A DNA stretch of 64,000 nt, taken from contig DASSDB010000002.1 of the NCBI GenBank assembly GCA_035697325.1, positions 1 through 64,000 of the forward strand, in the 5' to 3' direction. Under the pieces are notes generated by a model. It worked only from the letters and a program-made list of their open reading frames with translations, ran no database searches and was not told the DNA's origin. Shown here one piece after another: positions 49,923-58,468 of this stretch; position 1 is the first letter of the stretch, and each line of letters opens with the position of its first letter. The DNA is from Candidatus Saccharimonadales bacterium (GTDB taxonomy: Bacteria; Patescibacteriota; Saccharimonadia; Saccharimonadales; Saccharimonadaceae). A program made the translations under genes and the position numbers.

Positions 49923-50915
49923 TTACGCGAGCAATTTGAGTGCATCCAGCAAACGATCCATATCAGGCTGTCTGGCTGAAGCGACCCGAATTACACTATG
50001 GCCTTTGAAGTTGTCAAAGAGATGCGTTTCAATCTGGTATTTTTCTCTCAGTATCTTATGCAGGTCATTACTTGGCATTGTTTTATGCTTGAAAATCACG
50101 AATAGATCGAGTGATGCGAACGTTTCATACCCTAGTTTATTCACCGCGTCCGCGGTCGTCTGATGTGACTTTTTTATCGCGGCTATGGAGCTATGAAAAT
50201 CGTTGATTTTTTTGAGCGCAAAAAGCGTCCGCGCCTGAGCCTCACTATTAACATTAAAAAACGGCCGATGCCGGTTAAATTCTTTAATAAGATGCGGATC
50301 GGCAAGAACGTATCCAAAGCGACTTCCGGCCATGGCGCAAAACTTACTTAGGGTCCGCGAAACGACTAGATGACGTGGGTATACTGGTATCAAATCGCTC
50401 ACTGTTTTGCCATAAAACTCAAAATAAGCTTCGTCGGCAAATACCTTATAGCCCGCCTCCAGTATCTCGATAATTTGTTCGCGTGCTACCACATCGCCAG
50501 CAGGATTACTCGGGTTGTCAAGCATTACTACAGTGTGCGCTGGCTCGGCCCCATACTCTTTTAATACCTTCGACGAAAGCTGCGTCCTATCATGCGGAAG
50601 ACTAATGACGTTCGCCCCGATATGCGATGCATACACCGGATACTGATAATACATTGGTGGGATGACCACGACATTCAATTGATCATCAGCTAGTTTGTTA
50701 AAACGAAGATAAATATCGATAAGCTCGTCAGAGCCGTTTCCACACACGATCATCTCGGAGTCGACGCCAGTATAATCGCTAAGTACCTGTCGAGTAACCG
50801 TGCTAAACGGATCGGGGTACGCGCTTGTTACCTGTAATGGTTCGTACGTATCGTACACATGATCAGCATGAAGGTTAATTCCATACTCCAAATGGAGTGT
50901 TGTTGTTTTTTCCAA
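49923..50915 (-). CDS. Histidinol-phosphate-aminotransferase-like PLP enzyme, TTG start
   Basis: A 330-residue fold-type I aminotransferase. Key segments are VCGNGSDELIDIYLR, the PLP-binding DNPSNPAGD (Asn) and VFADEAYFEFYG (Asp, Tyr), the Schiff-base lysine in SRTLSKFCAMAGSRFGY, and the C-terminal HSVIRVASAR arginine. The longer frame upstream to 51116 crosses the promoter region and lacks homology; TTG at 50915 has a GGGGGG ribosome site 6 nt upstream. No other his genes are nearby, so it may use another amino-acid or phosphonate substrate. Confidence 0.87.
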   Translation of the reverse strand: MEKTTTLHLEYGINLHADHVYDTYEPLQVTSAYPDPFSTVTRQVLSDYTGVDSEMIVCGNGSDELIDIYLRFNKLADDQLNVVVIPPMYYQYPVYASHIGANVISLPHDRTQLSSKVLKEYGAEPAHTVVMLDNPSNPAGDVVAREQIIEILEAGYKVFADEAYFEFYGKTVSDLIPVYPRHLVVSRTLSKFCAMAGSRFGYVLADPHLIKEFNRHRPFFNVNSEAQARTLFALKKINDFHSSIAAIKKSHQTTADAVNKLGYETFASLDLFVIFKHKTMPSNDLHKILREKYQIETHLFDNFKGHSVIRVASARQPDMDRLLDALKLLA

Positions 50916-51003
50916 AAGATCCCCCCTTTTTTTAACCTTGGAGTATAATAGCATAAAGTACGCATATTGTGTGTAAAATAAAAATAACGTAGAGGGGTGG
51001 GCT

Positions 51004-51741
51004 ATGTTAAAAGAACGTATATTGCATGCGGCTACAGTGCCGCGATATTGGCTGGTGCCTCGCAAAGAGCGAGCGGTATTGGCTATCATTGCCATGATAT
51101 TTTGGGGAGGGACCATCTGGCAGGCAATTTCTCATACAACCGCTGGAGCAAGCGTATTTTCCCTTTTTGGCCTGGGCTTACTATATCTCATATTTAGTAT
51201 GTGGAATTTAATCGAAGGCCTACGACTCGCCTTCTCCAGCTTTAAAAAAGGTGATACCGAAGAAGCGTATCCTCGCGAACTAACCGAGCTATTGGTTGTT
51301 CTGGGGGCAATGGCCGTACTCAATGGTGTAGTTCTTCTTATTTACCTGTTAAGGGGGGCGTCATTTACTCTTGTTGACACGATAAGTCTGGGTGTAGGTT
51401 CTTTGATCGTTGCCGCCCTTGCGTTTTCTCATGGACTATCCGGACTACTTCGTCACCCTATGGCCAGGGGGTGGCTGGCAATTGCTGGAAAAACCGTACC
51501 CCAGCTCGTGCTCGCTCTGCTTTTCCTTATACATCCTACTGCTGCGAGTGGGCTTGCCCTCATTACTCTTCTCGGTATTGATGCACTTTCGCTTCTGCGG
51601 TTTATTCCAACCATAAAGGGCTATCGTAAGAATAGGCAGAATACGCATCTTCGTGGCTTACTCCTTGGCGAAGCCGGCAATACTGCCAGCGGACTTTTGC
51701 TGACAGCATGCTGGGTAATCGCGCAGTTTCAGTTACGTTAA
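51004..51741 (+). CDS. Multi-pass membrane protein (DUF308-like)
   Basis: A 245-residue protein with about six membrane helices in three pairs, and polar loops containing KKGDTEEAYPRELTE and KGYRKNRQNTHL. The pattern resembles HdeD/DUF308-type proteins, but the match is loose. GAGGGGTGG precedes the ATG. It is convergent with the IMPase-like gene, with a 9-nt overlap of the two ends. Confidence 0.65.
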   Translation: MLKERILHAATVPRYWLVPRKERAVLAIIAMIFWGGTIWQAISHTTAGASVFSLFGLGLLYLIFSMWNLIEGLRLAFSSFKKGDTEEAYPRELTELLVVLGAMAVLNGVVLLIYLLRGASFTLVDTISLGVGSLIVAALAFSHGLSGLLRHPMARGWLAIAGKTVPQLVLALLFLIHPTAASGLALITLLGIDALSLLRFIPTIKGYRKNRQNTHLRGLLLGEAGNTASGLLLTACWVIAQFQLR

Positions 51742-52602
51742 GTGTTCTACGAGCTCATTCGCAAGCGCGGGAGTTGCGGCCGCAACGACACCTCCTACTG
51801 GATCCATCCGCCAATCAATATCCTCATACGAATGGCCTTCAAGGGAACGAACAGCTCCGCCAGCCGCCTGTACGATATGAGCCCCTGGCACCACATCATG
51901 CGGGTGAGAGGGCGCCGGAAAGGCTGATATATCCGTATCTCGCAGTGCCACAGAGGCCATTCGTAATTGGTGCCGAATACGACGTGCCGAGGGCATCATG
52001 GATTCGAGCGGTCTAAGGGATTCGCCCCAGCTTGAATATTCATAGCGATCTACATCCTTAAGGTGTTGAGGGCCACCAGATATAGTAAGCTTCCTGGGCC
52101 GAGGATCTGCTGAAGTAACGAACGTCGCTCCTCCCAGGCCAGCCATAGCTAGCATCTGCTTACGCTGAAATGGACTATACACAGCACTTATAATCGGCTC
52201 TTTCATGCCTGGCGCAAAACCACAAAGTAGTACTGTGGAATTACAGTCGCCAAAATCGCCTCGCTCATACGAGCGCCAGAGTTTATTGGTACCATCAATC
52301 GGATCTGTTATCCAAAGCCACTGCTGGTCGGCGATATCAAGGTTGCCTTTTTCACTATTTGACGCCTCTTCTCCCCATACAAGATCGTTGGGGAATTGTC
52401 GGGCGACACGGTCGAGCAGCAGCTGATTGAGTGTCTCGTCAACATCGGTTACCTTGCTCCCGTCAGCTTTACGGCACATGGTTACGGTGCCTTTCACCAT
52501 CTCACAGGCCCTATCACCAAGTGCCCGCACAGTCGCCTCCATAAATTCGTATCGTTTGGATAGCTCGCGCGTATCAGGGTATTTCTCGTAGTTTCTACTC
52601 AT
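51733..52602 (-). CDS. Inositol monophosphatase-family phosphatase
   Basis: A 289-residue protein of the IMPase/FBPase superfamily. The metal-binding motifs are VTDVDETLN, WGEEAS, WITDPIDGTNKL and a C-terminal HPHDVVPGAHIVQAAGGAV (the WDxxxG motif with His-Asp). Substrates in this family range from inositol phosphate to PAP and fructose bisphosphate, and cannot be decided here. It is cytoplasmic with no signal peptide. Confidence 0.9.
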   Translation of the reverse strand: MSRNYEKYPDTRELSKRYEFMEATVRALGDRACEMVKGTVTMCRKADGSKVTDVDETLNQLLLDRVARQFPNDLVWGEEASNSEKGNLDIADQQWLWITDPIDGTNKLWRSYERGDFGDCNSTVLLCGFAPGMKEPIISAVYSPFQRKQMLAMAGLGGATFVTSADPRPRKLTISGGPQHLKDVDRYEYSSWGESLRPLESMMPSARRIRHQLRMASVALRDTDISAFPAPSHPHDVVPGAHIVQAAGGAVRSLEGHSYEDIDWRMDPVGGVVAAATPALANELVEHLT

Positions 52603-52662
52603 TGCTTATCTCCTTCTCTTTCGACTGTAAGGAAAAGGAGGTCAAGCAGTAAGTAAATTAAT

Positions 52663-53367
52663 TTACCCCGCGTGGAGAGTAAAATCGATGTCGATGGGTT
52701 CGTGCGAGGCTGCCTTGAGCCGCTTTAGACCCTCAGAGAGCTCGGGAAGAGCATCGCCTGATGCAGCTGCGTCTTGAATTACCATCCAGCGGGTTGCACC
52801 ACTCTCTGTTGTTCGTTCGTTTTTCTTGCCCTCATACGCAACGTGCCATAAAATACCCGGGCGATGCACGACGATTTCATTATTGAGAATGTATCGCACA
52901 TTAAGCGGACAGACTTGGTGTACTGTATATTTCTCATCGAGATTGCGGCGCTTCATCTCTCTTTCGATACTCCCGGTAATGCTGTCGCCATAGTGCATCT
53001 TTCCGGAAGGAAGGCTTAGCTTACCCGTCTGCGGCTTACGTATCGGGATATACACAAGTACTTCATTACCTTGAGTGACGAGAAGCGTCGTGTAATGATA
53101 CGGTCGCAACATGAGGCGATGGGTCGTAAATGAAAATGCATCACTCACCAAATGGCCCGTATTCGTAAGATGATATACCCCCTCCCTCAGTTCCACAAGA
53201 CCACTGCTTTTTAAGTTTCTTAGGTGATAATTGTATGCGTTTCCTTCTAAACCTTTTGGTTTTAGCTCGGCATATTTTTTAGGGCCGGACTGACGCAGAG
53301 CGATAATAATTTGGCGCTGTACATGGTGGCTTATGTCAATATTTGTAGTAGGAATGTCGCGTGCCAT
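52663..53367 (-). CDS. Winged-helix domain fused to a degenerate NUDIX domain
   Basis: A 234-residue protein. Residues 1-70 are a winged helix (HHVQRQIIIALRQSGPKKYA, then YNYHLRNLKSSGLVELREGV). Residues 85-215 have the NUDIX layout (LSLPSGKMHYGDSITGSIER followed by EMKRRNL), but the REXXEE residues are reduced to RE with Lys-Arg following, so hydrolysis is unlikely. It parallels the catalytically intact protein at 1210-1920 and probably senses a nucleotide-like ligand to control transcription. Confidence 0.8.
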   Translation of the reverse strand: MARDIPTTNIDISHHVQRQIIIALRQSGPKKYAELKPKGLEGNAYNYHLRNLKSSGLVELREGVYHLTNTGHLVSDAFSFTTHRLMLRPYHYTTLLVTQGNEVLVYIPIRKPQTGKLSLPSGKMHYGDSITGSIEREMKRRNLDEKYTVHQVCPLNVRYILNNEIVVHRPGILWHVAYEGKKNERTTESGATRWMVIQDAAASGDALPELSEGLKRLKAASHEPIDIDFTLHAG

Positions 53368-53384
53368 AATGTCATAAAAGAAAA

Positions 53385-53407
53385 ACCCCGCAACTTATTT
53401 GCGGAGT
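53385..53407 (-). terminator. Terminator overlapping the rpsO stop codon
   Basis: On the minus strand ACTCCGCAA (53399-53407) pairs with TTGCGGGGT (53385-53393), followed by TTTTC. The rpsO stop codon lies within the loop region. Confidence 0.88.
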
Positions 53408-53661
53408 CCGAGTTTAGCGACTGTTGCCTTGTACATCTCAAAATTCTTCTTTTCGAGATACTTCAGCAGCTTTTTGCGTCGCCCAACCATTTGCATCAAT
53501 CCACGGCGAGCCATGAAGTCATGCTTGTTGCCCTTAAGATGGGTAGTCACTTCATTGATACGAGCCGTTAAAACAGAAACCTGCGCCTGAGGTGATCCGA
53601 CGTCGGTTTTGTGGACTTGTGTCAAAGCAAGTGCTTTGTCTTTATTCTCTCGTGTAATCAT
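53395..53661 (-). CDS. rpsO: 30S ribosomal protein uS15, leaderless
   Basis: An 88-residue S15: MITRENKDKALALTQVHKTD, then GSPQAQVSVLTARINEVTTH and HDFMARRGLMQMVGRRKKLL, all family-typical. The start at 53661 is the family start. It lies only 7 nt after TACACT, which follows TTGAAA by 17 bp, so the mRNA most likely starts at the ATG. The promoter lies inside the end of truB. A terminator overlaps the stop codon. Confidence 0.96.
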   Translation of the reverse strand: MITRENKDKALALTQVHKTDVGSPQAQVSVLTARINEVTTHLKGNKHDFMARRGLMQMVGRRKKLLKYLEKKNFEMYKATVAKLGLRK

Positions 53662-53668
53662 CCAAGCT

Positions 53669-53697
53669 AGTGTACCAGAGTTGAGGACACTTTTCAA
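53669..53697 (-). promoter_or_regulatory. Promoter of rpsO, leaderless layout
   Basis: On the minus strand TTGAAA (53692-53697), a 17-bp spacer and TACACT (53669-53674). The rpsO ATG follows 7 nt later. Confidence 0.78.
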
Positions 53698-53701
53698 CAG
53701 G

Positions 53702-54358
53702 TTAATTGCCAATATCTTCAATCACAAGGCTATCGGCTATATCATATTGTGCAATTCGTGTGCGCCGAAGCTGCGAGCAATACGCACCGACCCCTAATCT
53801 TTCTCCAATATCCTCACCAAGCGTCCGGATATATGTGCCACTTGAAACATGAGCGCGAACTTTTACCTCAGGGTACGTGTATTCGAGTAGTTCCAGCGAG
53901 TAAACAGTGACATTCCTAAAAGGAATCTCTACCTCCTCCCCTTTTCGCGCGAGTTTATAGGCTCGCTGGCCGTTGATTTTAATTGCACTGTAGATAGGTG
54001 GTCGCTGGGTAATATTGCCAACAAAATGTGCCATGGCCGCTTCGACCTCCTCTTTTGGAGGCCGGCGAGTATCCTTAGCATGTATTTCTCCCTCGGGATC
54101 GCCCGTAGAACTCGTTTCACCAAGTCGAAATGTCGCCTCGTAGACCTTATCGAGCTTAGAATATTCACCGGCATTCTTGCATTCCTTCCCTGTTACAATG
54201 ATCATGAGGCCTGTGGCAAACGGATCAAGCGTTCCTGTATGGCCCACCTTCACTTTTTTACCCATCTGCTCACTCAGCCGGCGACGAATCCGTGCCACCA
54301 CACCAAAACTGGTCATACCAGCAGGCTTATCGATTAAAATAACTCTATCTTGCATCAT
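53702..54358 (-). CDS. truB: tRNA pseudouridine(55) synthase
   Basis: Makes pseudouridine 55 in the T-loop of tRNAs. The 218-residue sequence has the signature GHTGTLDPFATGLM with the catalytic Asp, IYSAIKINGQRAYKLAR, and the SSGTYIRTLGEDIG motif. It lacks the C-terminal PUA or related domain of E. coli TruB (about 314 residues), a common shortening. Its last 40 nt overlap the rpsO promoter region. Confidence 0.95.
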   Translation of the reverse strand: MMQDRVILIDKPAGMTSFGVVARIRRRLSEQMGKKVKVGHTGTLDPFATGLMIIVTGKECKNAGEYSKLDKVYEATFRLGETSSTGDPEGEIHAKDTRRPPKEEVEAAMAHFVGNITQRPPIYSAIKINGQRAYKLARKGEEVEIPFRNVTVYSLELLEYTYPEVKVRAHVSSGTYIRTLGEDIGERLGVGAYCSQLRRTRIAQYDIADSLVIEDIGN

Positions 54359-54381
54359 CTTATATTGGTTTAGCTACTGGT

Positions 54382-54410
54382 TTGCAGTTTACATGACTCC
54401 GTGAGACAAT
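54382..54410 (+). promoter_or_regulatory. Promoter of the 54.4-kb small gene
   Basis: TTGCAG (54382-54387), a 17-bp spacer and GACAAT (54405-54410). Confidence 0.5.
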
Positions 54411-54445
54411 GCCACTACTATCTCATCACCCTGGAAGGATGCGAG

Positions 54446-54631
54446 ATGGCGAAAAAGGTGAAGAAGCAGAGAAAGCAGTCTCACCAACGGATGGACTGGC
54501 ACGGTCAGCCATGGACACCATCAGCGGCATGCCTGGCGGCGGCTGGGAAACCATCCGGTAATTCTCCATGCGGGTATATGTTTGGTCATCCCGAACGTAT
54601 ACCCGCATCAACAACTTTGAAGCTTCACTAA
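54446..54631 (+). CDS. Small basic protein of unknown function, reading frame uncertain
   Basis: A promoter and GGAAGG 7 nt before the ATG at 54446 support a gene. In this frame it encodes 61 residues beginning MAKKVKKQRKQSHQRMDWHG. A second candidate frame starts at 54440 and ends at a TAA just before the hairpin at 54568-54608 (ATGCGGGTATATG with CGTATACCCGCAT), giving a 40-residue acidic product. In that case the hairpin is a terminator outside the gene. Neither product is recognised. Its G+C content and layout match the other foreign-looking single-gene islands. Confidence 0.45.
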   Translation: MAKKVKKQRKQSHQRMDWHGQPWTPSAACLAAAGKPSGNSPCGYMFGHPERIPASTTLKLH

Positions 54632-54660
54632 GACACACCTCTTTTTGTTATTATAAGGAT

Positions 54661-55347
54661 ATGAAAAAAATTATTTTTGGCATTTTTGCTCATCCGGACG
54701 ATGAAGCATTCGGTCCAAGCGGCGCACTTTTAAAAGCTACCCGGCAAGGCGATGAACTTCATCTCATTACCTTCACAAATGGCGATGCGGGGACAAACCC
54801 GGACAATATTCCTGATCTCGGTAGTGCTCGCCTTGAGGAATGGAAAAGGGCTGGAGAGCTCATGAGCGCAAAAACCATGCATTTCTTAGGCTACAAGGAT
54901 GGCTCTCTTAGTAATACCATATTGCTTGAGGCCACGCAGAAAATAACAGAGATTGTACGATCGATTACCGAGAGCGCGGATGAAGACCACGAAGTCGAAT
55001 TCATGACTATGGATCTTAATGGTATTACGGGCCACATAGATCATATCGTCGCCGCACGTACAGCTTGCCTCGTTTTTTATCGACTCAAAGCCACTAATTC
55101 TCGCTTCAGGCGTATTCGCCTGGCTTGTTGGCCGAAAGAAGCTTTTCCTGTCATCAACACTGATTGGATTTTCATGGAACCTGGTCGCAGCAAAGAGGAA
55201 ATAGATGAGACTATTGACGCGCGCAATCTACAAGACGAGCTCAAAGCAATCATAGAAACACATCACACTCAGCGCCATGACGGCGAAAACTTCCTCGCTT
55301 GGCAAGGAAGTGATCTGGGATTGTGCTATTTTTTGGTAAAATCTTAA
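54661..55347 (+). CDS. PIG-L family deacetylase (LmbE-like)
   Basis: A 228-residue zinc deacetylase. The start at 54661 begins MKKIIFGIFAHPDDEAFGPS, with the metal motif AHPDDE at residues 10-15 and the third histidine motif GITGHIDHI. Relatives remove N-acetyl groups from GlcNAc-linked molecules such as mycothiol or bacillithiol precursors and glycolipids. TATTAT lies 6 nt before the ATG and overlaps AAGGAT, so the leader is minimal. Its stop overlaps the end of the convergent DHH-like gene. Confidence 0.9.
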   Translation: MKKIIFGIFAHPDDEAFGPSGALLKATRQGDELHLITFTNGDAGTNPDNIPDLGSARLEEWKRAGELMSAKTMHFLGYKDGSLSNTILLEATQKITEIVRSITESADEDHEVEFMTMDLNGITGHIDHIVAARTACLVFYRLKATNSRFRRIRLACWPKEAFPVINTDWIFMEPGRSKEEIDETIDARNLQDELKAIIETHHTQRHDGENFLAWQGSDLGLCYFLVKS

Positions 55348-57272
55348 GACTGACCGGGAATCTTAAATTGACCGGGATCGTTTGATTGCGGAGCCGGCTG
55401 TGATGGTGCAGGCGCGCCAAGTACTTCTTCAAGCTTTTCGGGAGGAAGGGCGCCTGAAGGTTGTGAAGGTGCCGGAGCTGCTCCTCCTGGTGCGGGAGGA
55501 AGCGGAGGTAGTGTTGAGAAGTCGGGCATTGGTGGAAGCGGAGGTAGTGCAGCCGAACCGGTTTCAGCAGACTGGCTAGGCGGAATCATGGCTTCAGGTT
55601 GAGGCATCGGCGCTTGCGGCGCAGCACTAAATGCAGCATCAACCGCCGCCCTTGCCTCTTCGTGCTGAGGAGCGCGAGTTTTAGCGTCTAAGTCGGCTAA
55701 TGTTTCGTTAGGAGGTTGAATAGGTGGCGCATACGAAACAGGGGTTGTCTCGGGCTCGGCAGCAGGTGCCTGAGGTACAGGTGTAGGGTTTGGCACTGGT
55801 GCAGGCGCTCCCGGAGAAGCTTGGCTGAATGGATCGACGACAGGAGGTTCATATTCAGATTGGGCCGCCGCATTAAGAGGCGATTGGAAGGTAGGCGACG
55901 AATCTCCGACGTACGAATTGCCGCCATGAGTCAGAATTGTGTGATTTTGATCGTTCTGGACCTCTTTGCGTTTGTCTTCGGCCGCTTGCTCTGTTGTTGC
56001 ATTGAGAGTACCACCAAAGCTTGGTTCGATCGTTTTATCTTTAGGCGCATTATTTACTTCGGCCGGACCGATGGCGGGTGCGCTTGCGGGTGGCTGTACT
56101 GCAGCATCATCTACCTCTTCGCTGGCTGCCGCAATGTCCTTTTGAAGATCAGCAAGCGAAGGTGTTGCTGCTGCCGCGGGGGCGACCTTATTTAATTGCT
56201 GAGCTAAGTTTTGTTCGGCTGCTTTGGCCGCTTCAGATTCGAGTTCTTTTGGCACCTTCTCTGCCTGTTTTGCCAACTCTTCTTCGGCGCGCTTAGCGGC
56301 AGCCGTCTGTTCATCAGAGGCGGTTTCGGCTGCTACTTCGTCGAGGTCACCTTGCTTTTCATGCGAAATAGTCAACGAACCGTCATCGGCAGGCTTAGGT
56401 TTTTTCGCCTCGTTCTTTTTTGCCGGTTTATTGCGCAAAAGCTTAGTAGACTGACCTTCCGCAAGATCGGTCGTTCCGTCAGAATTGTTATTTCCGGCGC
56501 TACTGCCGATTTCATGGGCTTCTTCAAGCTTTGAGGCAATCAGTTGCTGGTTTGCACCGGCTGTCATAAGCTGACCGGCTACGGTCATGGCCTTTGAAGA
56601 AGTGAGGCTATTGCTGAAACGATCAGTCGCAGCAACGATGCCTGTGAGGAATGCTGTTGCGATCTGTTCATCCAAAAGCGCTTTGTCGCTCTTTAATGAA
56701 TCGGTAAGAGATACGAGCATCTCACTCAAGCTACTAGCATTCTGTTCATGCCAATCTACACTCCCGAGCTGGCTTCGCATATCGCCCACGGTCATTGTAG
56801 CTACCGTTGCGTCATGGAGGATTCGTCCGTGCGCTGCGAGAGCTTCATCGAGATCATCTTGACTTTGCACACCGAGCCCCAAAACAAGTTCTACATTGTA
56901 ATCACCCTGGCTGAATTCGAGGTCATCTCCCGTGATTGTTGTGCGGTATGGTGTAATGAAGATTTTCACCACGTCACCTTCTACTTTATAGCGAAGGTGG
57001 TCGGCCTTCTCTTTATCAAGTGCGATGATAAAATCGCGCAGACTATCGACTGTCGCCTCAAAGGTCTTTTCGGGATCAAGAAAGGTAATCGCAGGGGGAA
57101 TCGCACCACTAAATACAGCTGTGGCATGCTTTTTCATCTTATTGAGAAGTACTGTCAAGCCAAGAGCAGCACTCAGCTCGTCTACTGAAGGGTTACGACT
57201 TACCGTAACAAGAATATTGCTACTGTCTTTTATCTTATCGACGATTTGCTGCTTAGCACCTGTATCGTTCAT
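55344..57272 (-). CDS. DHH-phosphoesterase-like protein with long Pro/Ala-rich tail
   Basis: A 642-residue protein. Residues 1-260 have the fold pattern of DHH/nanoRNase-type phosphoesterases (SSNILVTVSRNPSVDELSAA, where the usual NPDxDAxGS motif is degraded; LHDATVATMT; ATAFLTGIVAATDRFSN). The catalytic Asp/His set is therefore incomplete. Residues 270-420 are charged and Ala/Glu/Lys-rich and probably helical. Residues 420-642 are a Pro/Ala-rich disordered tail with repeats such as PPLPPMPDFSTLPPLPPAPG. It may be a scaffold protein. The promoter faces the left end of the mobile element. Confidence 0.72.
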   Translation of the reverse strand: MNDTGAKQQIVDKIKDSSNILVTVSRNPSVDELSAALGLTVLLNKMKKHATAVFSGAIPPAITFLDPEKTFEATVDSLRDFIIALDKEKADHLRYKVEGDVVKIFITPYRTTITGDDLEFSQGDYNVELVLGLGVQSQDDLDEALAAHGRILHDATVATMTVGDMRSQLGSVDWHEQNASSLSEMLVSLTDSLKSDKALLDEQIATAFLTGIVAATDRFSNSLTSSKAMTVAGQLMTAGANQQLIASKLEEAHEIGSSAGNNNSDGTTDLAEGQSTKLLRNKPAKKNEAKKPKPADDGSLTISHEKQGDLDEVAAETASDEQTAAAKRAEEELAKQAEKVPKELESEAAKAAEQNLAQQLNKVAPAAAATPSLADLQKDIAAASEEVDDAAVQPPASAPAIGPAEVNNAPKDKTIEPSFGGTLNATTEQAAEDKRKEVQNDQNHTILTHGGNSYVGDSSPTFQSPLNAAAQSEYEPPVVDPFSQASPGAPAPVPNPTPVPQAPAAEPETTPVSYAPPIQPPNETLADLDAKTRAPQHEEARAAVDAAFSAAPQAPMPQPEAMIPPSQSAETGSAALPPLPPMPDFSTLPPLPPAPGGAAPAPSQPSGALPPEKLEEVLGAPAPSQPAPQSNDPGQFKIPGQS

Positions 57273-57374
57273 CTTTAGAGTTACCTTGCTTTTTATTTCT
57301 ATAGAGTTTGAGGTTACTATAGCATAAGTATTTTTACTGCGTCAACAAAAACTCTTGTTTTATTTACACAGTAG

Positions 57375-57406
57375 AATTAATAGGCAATTATATACTTGAC
57401 GTTACC
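57375..57406. repeat. Left terminal inverted repeat and target duplication
   Basis: The 8-bp duplication AATTAATA is at 57375-57382. The 24-bp repeat starting GGCAATTATATACTTGAC is at 57383-57406. Its exact inverted copy is at 63130-63153. The TTGACG inside it (57396-57401) also serves as the -35 box of the transposase gene. Confidence 0.95.
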
Positions 57407-57424
57407 ACTCACCCCTGATACACT
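57396..57424 (+). promoter_or_regulatory. Transposase promoter, -35 box inside the terminal repeat
   Basis: TTGACG (57396-57401), a 17-bp spacer and TACACT (57419-57424). The transposase ATG is 6 nt further on, another leaderless layout. Confidence 0.78.
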
Positions 57425-57430
57425 AGAGAT

Positions 57431-58024
57431 ATGGAAGCATTCAATCTCATTCAGTTCTACAATTCATTCGCCACGGAAGAACAGTGCCAAAAGTTCCTAT
57501 TTGAGCAGCGGTGGTCTGAGGGTGTCATTTGCCCTAAATGCGGTGAGATTGACGTTAAGTACTATAAACTGGCGAGCGGCCGCATGAAGTGTGCAAGCTG
57601 TCGCAGCCCATTTACCGTCCGTATGGGCAGTATCTTTGAAGAAAGTCCTGTGCCGCTTCAAAAATGGTTCTTGGCGATTTATCTATGCACCAGCCTCAAA
57701 AAAGGCGTGTCTTCCATTCAGCTTAGTAAGTATATCGGCGTTACTCAAAAGACAGCTTGGTTCATGCTCCAACGCATCCGTCACGTATTTGAAAGCGGTA
57801 GTTTTGAAAAACTATCCGGCGAGGTCGAAATGGATGAAGCATATATAGGCGGTGCGGACAAAAACAAGCACCATAGCAAGAAGCTCAAAACCCTCACTGG
57901 CAAAGGTGCGCAAGGCTTTGGCAGCAAGAATAGCAAGACGCCTATTGTTGGCATGGTTGAGCGTGGCGGTAAGCTCCGAGCAGTTGCCACAAAAGACACG
58001 GGTAGAATTTTCTCAACGAGCTAA
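57431..58024 (+). pseudogene. IS1595-family transposase, C-terminus lost
   Basis: 197 residues of an ISXO2-like transposase. The N-terminal zinc ribbon has Cys34, Cys37, Cys54, Cys57, followed by the helical region with LSKYIGVTQKTAWFMLQRIR. The first catalytic Asp is Asp135 in VEMDEAYIGG. The sequence is normal to ATKDTGR near residue 191 and then ends in IFSTS. The remaining DDE acidic residues, in the last 100 or so residues of the family, are absent. The junction near 58005 leads into unrelated coding sequence in another frame, so a deletion fused two genes. Confidence 0.9.
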
Positions 58025-58368
58025 AGCCATCTCTCTACTTCACAAAGGAAAACGGCGATCAAATCACGGGCTACCTGCTTGAAGTACTTGACCCGCTCAT
58101 GCCGAGATATGCGGTTAGGAAACGAGTTAAAGACTACGTGGAATATCTAGCGAGTGGTGATTGGCAAGATGAAACAGGGTATGGAGAACCGCCCGTTGTT
58201 CTTATCGCTTGCCCGACTGTAGCCGACCTTATGTATTGCAAGAGACGGGCGAAGAAAGAGACTGAGGACAATGACCTAAGTGAAGCTGAGGCATCGCGTA
58301 TTCGTTTTGCCACTATAGAAAAGGTTAGGCAACTTGGTGTGACGGCTAAGATTTGGGAGGAGGTGTAG
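58006..58368 (+). pseudogene. C-terminal fragment of a replication-relaxation-like protein
   Basis: The frame opens at 58006 and reads FLNELKPSLYFTKENGDQIT, then YAVRKRVKDYVEYLASGDWQ, VVLIACPTVADLMYCKRRA and RIRFATIEKVRQLGVTAKIW to a stop at 58368. The ending (PxVLLxCPT...FRFATxxxL...G....IW) is typical of the Replic_Relax superfamily found on plasmids and integrative elements. The N-terminal DNA-binding part is missing. The fragment overlaps the truncated transposase by 19 nt out of frame, as expected of a deletion junction. Confidence 0.65.
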
Positions 58369-58378
58369 CTATTTTTGT

Positions 58379-58436
58379 AACTCGCTTTTGCCAAGGGCAA
58401 ATGCGAGTTGGTCACTTTTTACGAAGGAAAAGTGAC
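58379..58436 (+). terminator. Two adjacent hairpins
   Basis: AACTCGCtTTTGCC pairs with GGCAAaTGCGAGTT (58379-58409). Immediately after, GTCACTTTT (58411-58419) pairs with AAAAGTGAC (58428-58436). They separate the broken genes from the methyltransferase-NUDIX gene. Confidence 0.7.
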
Positions 58437-58468
58437 ATATCAGCCCCTCTATACGGTATTATGGAATA

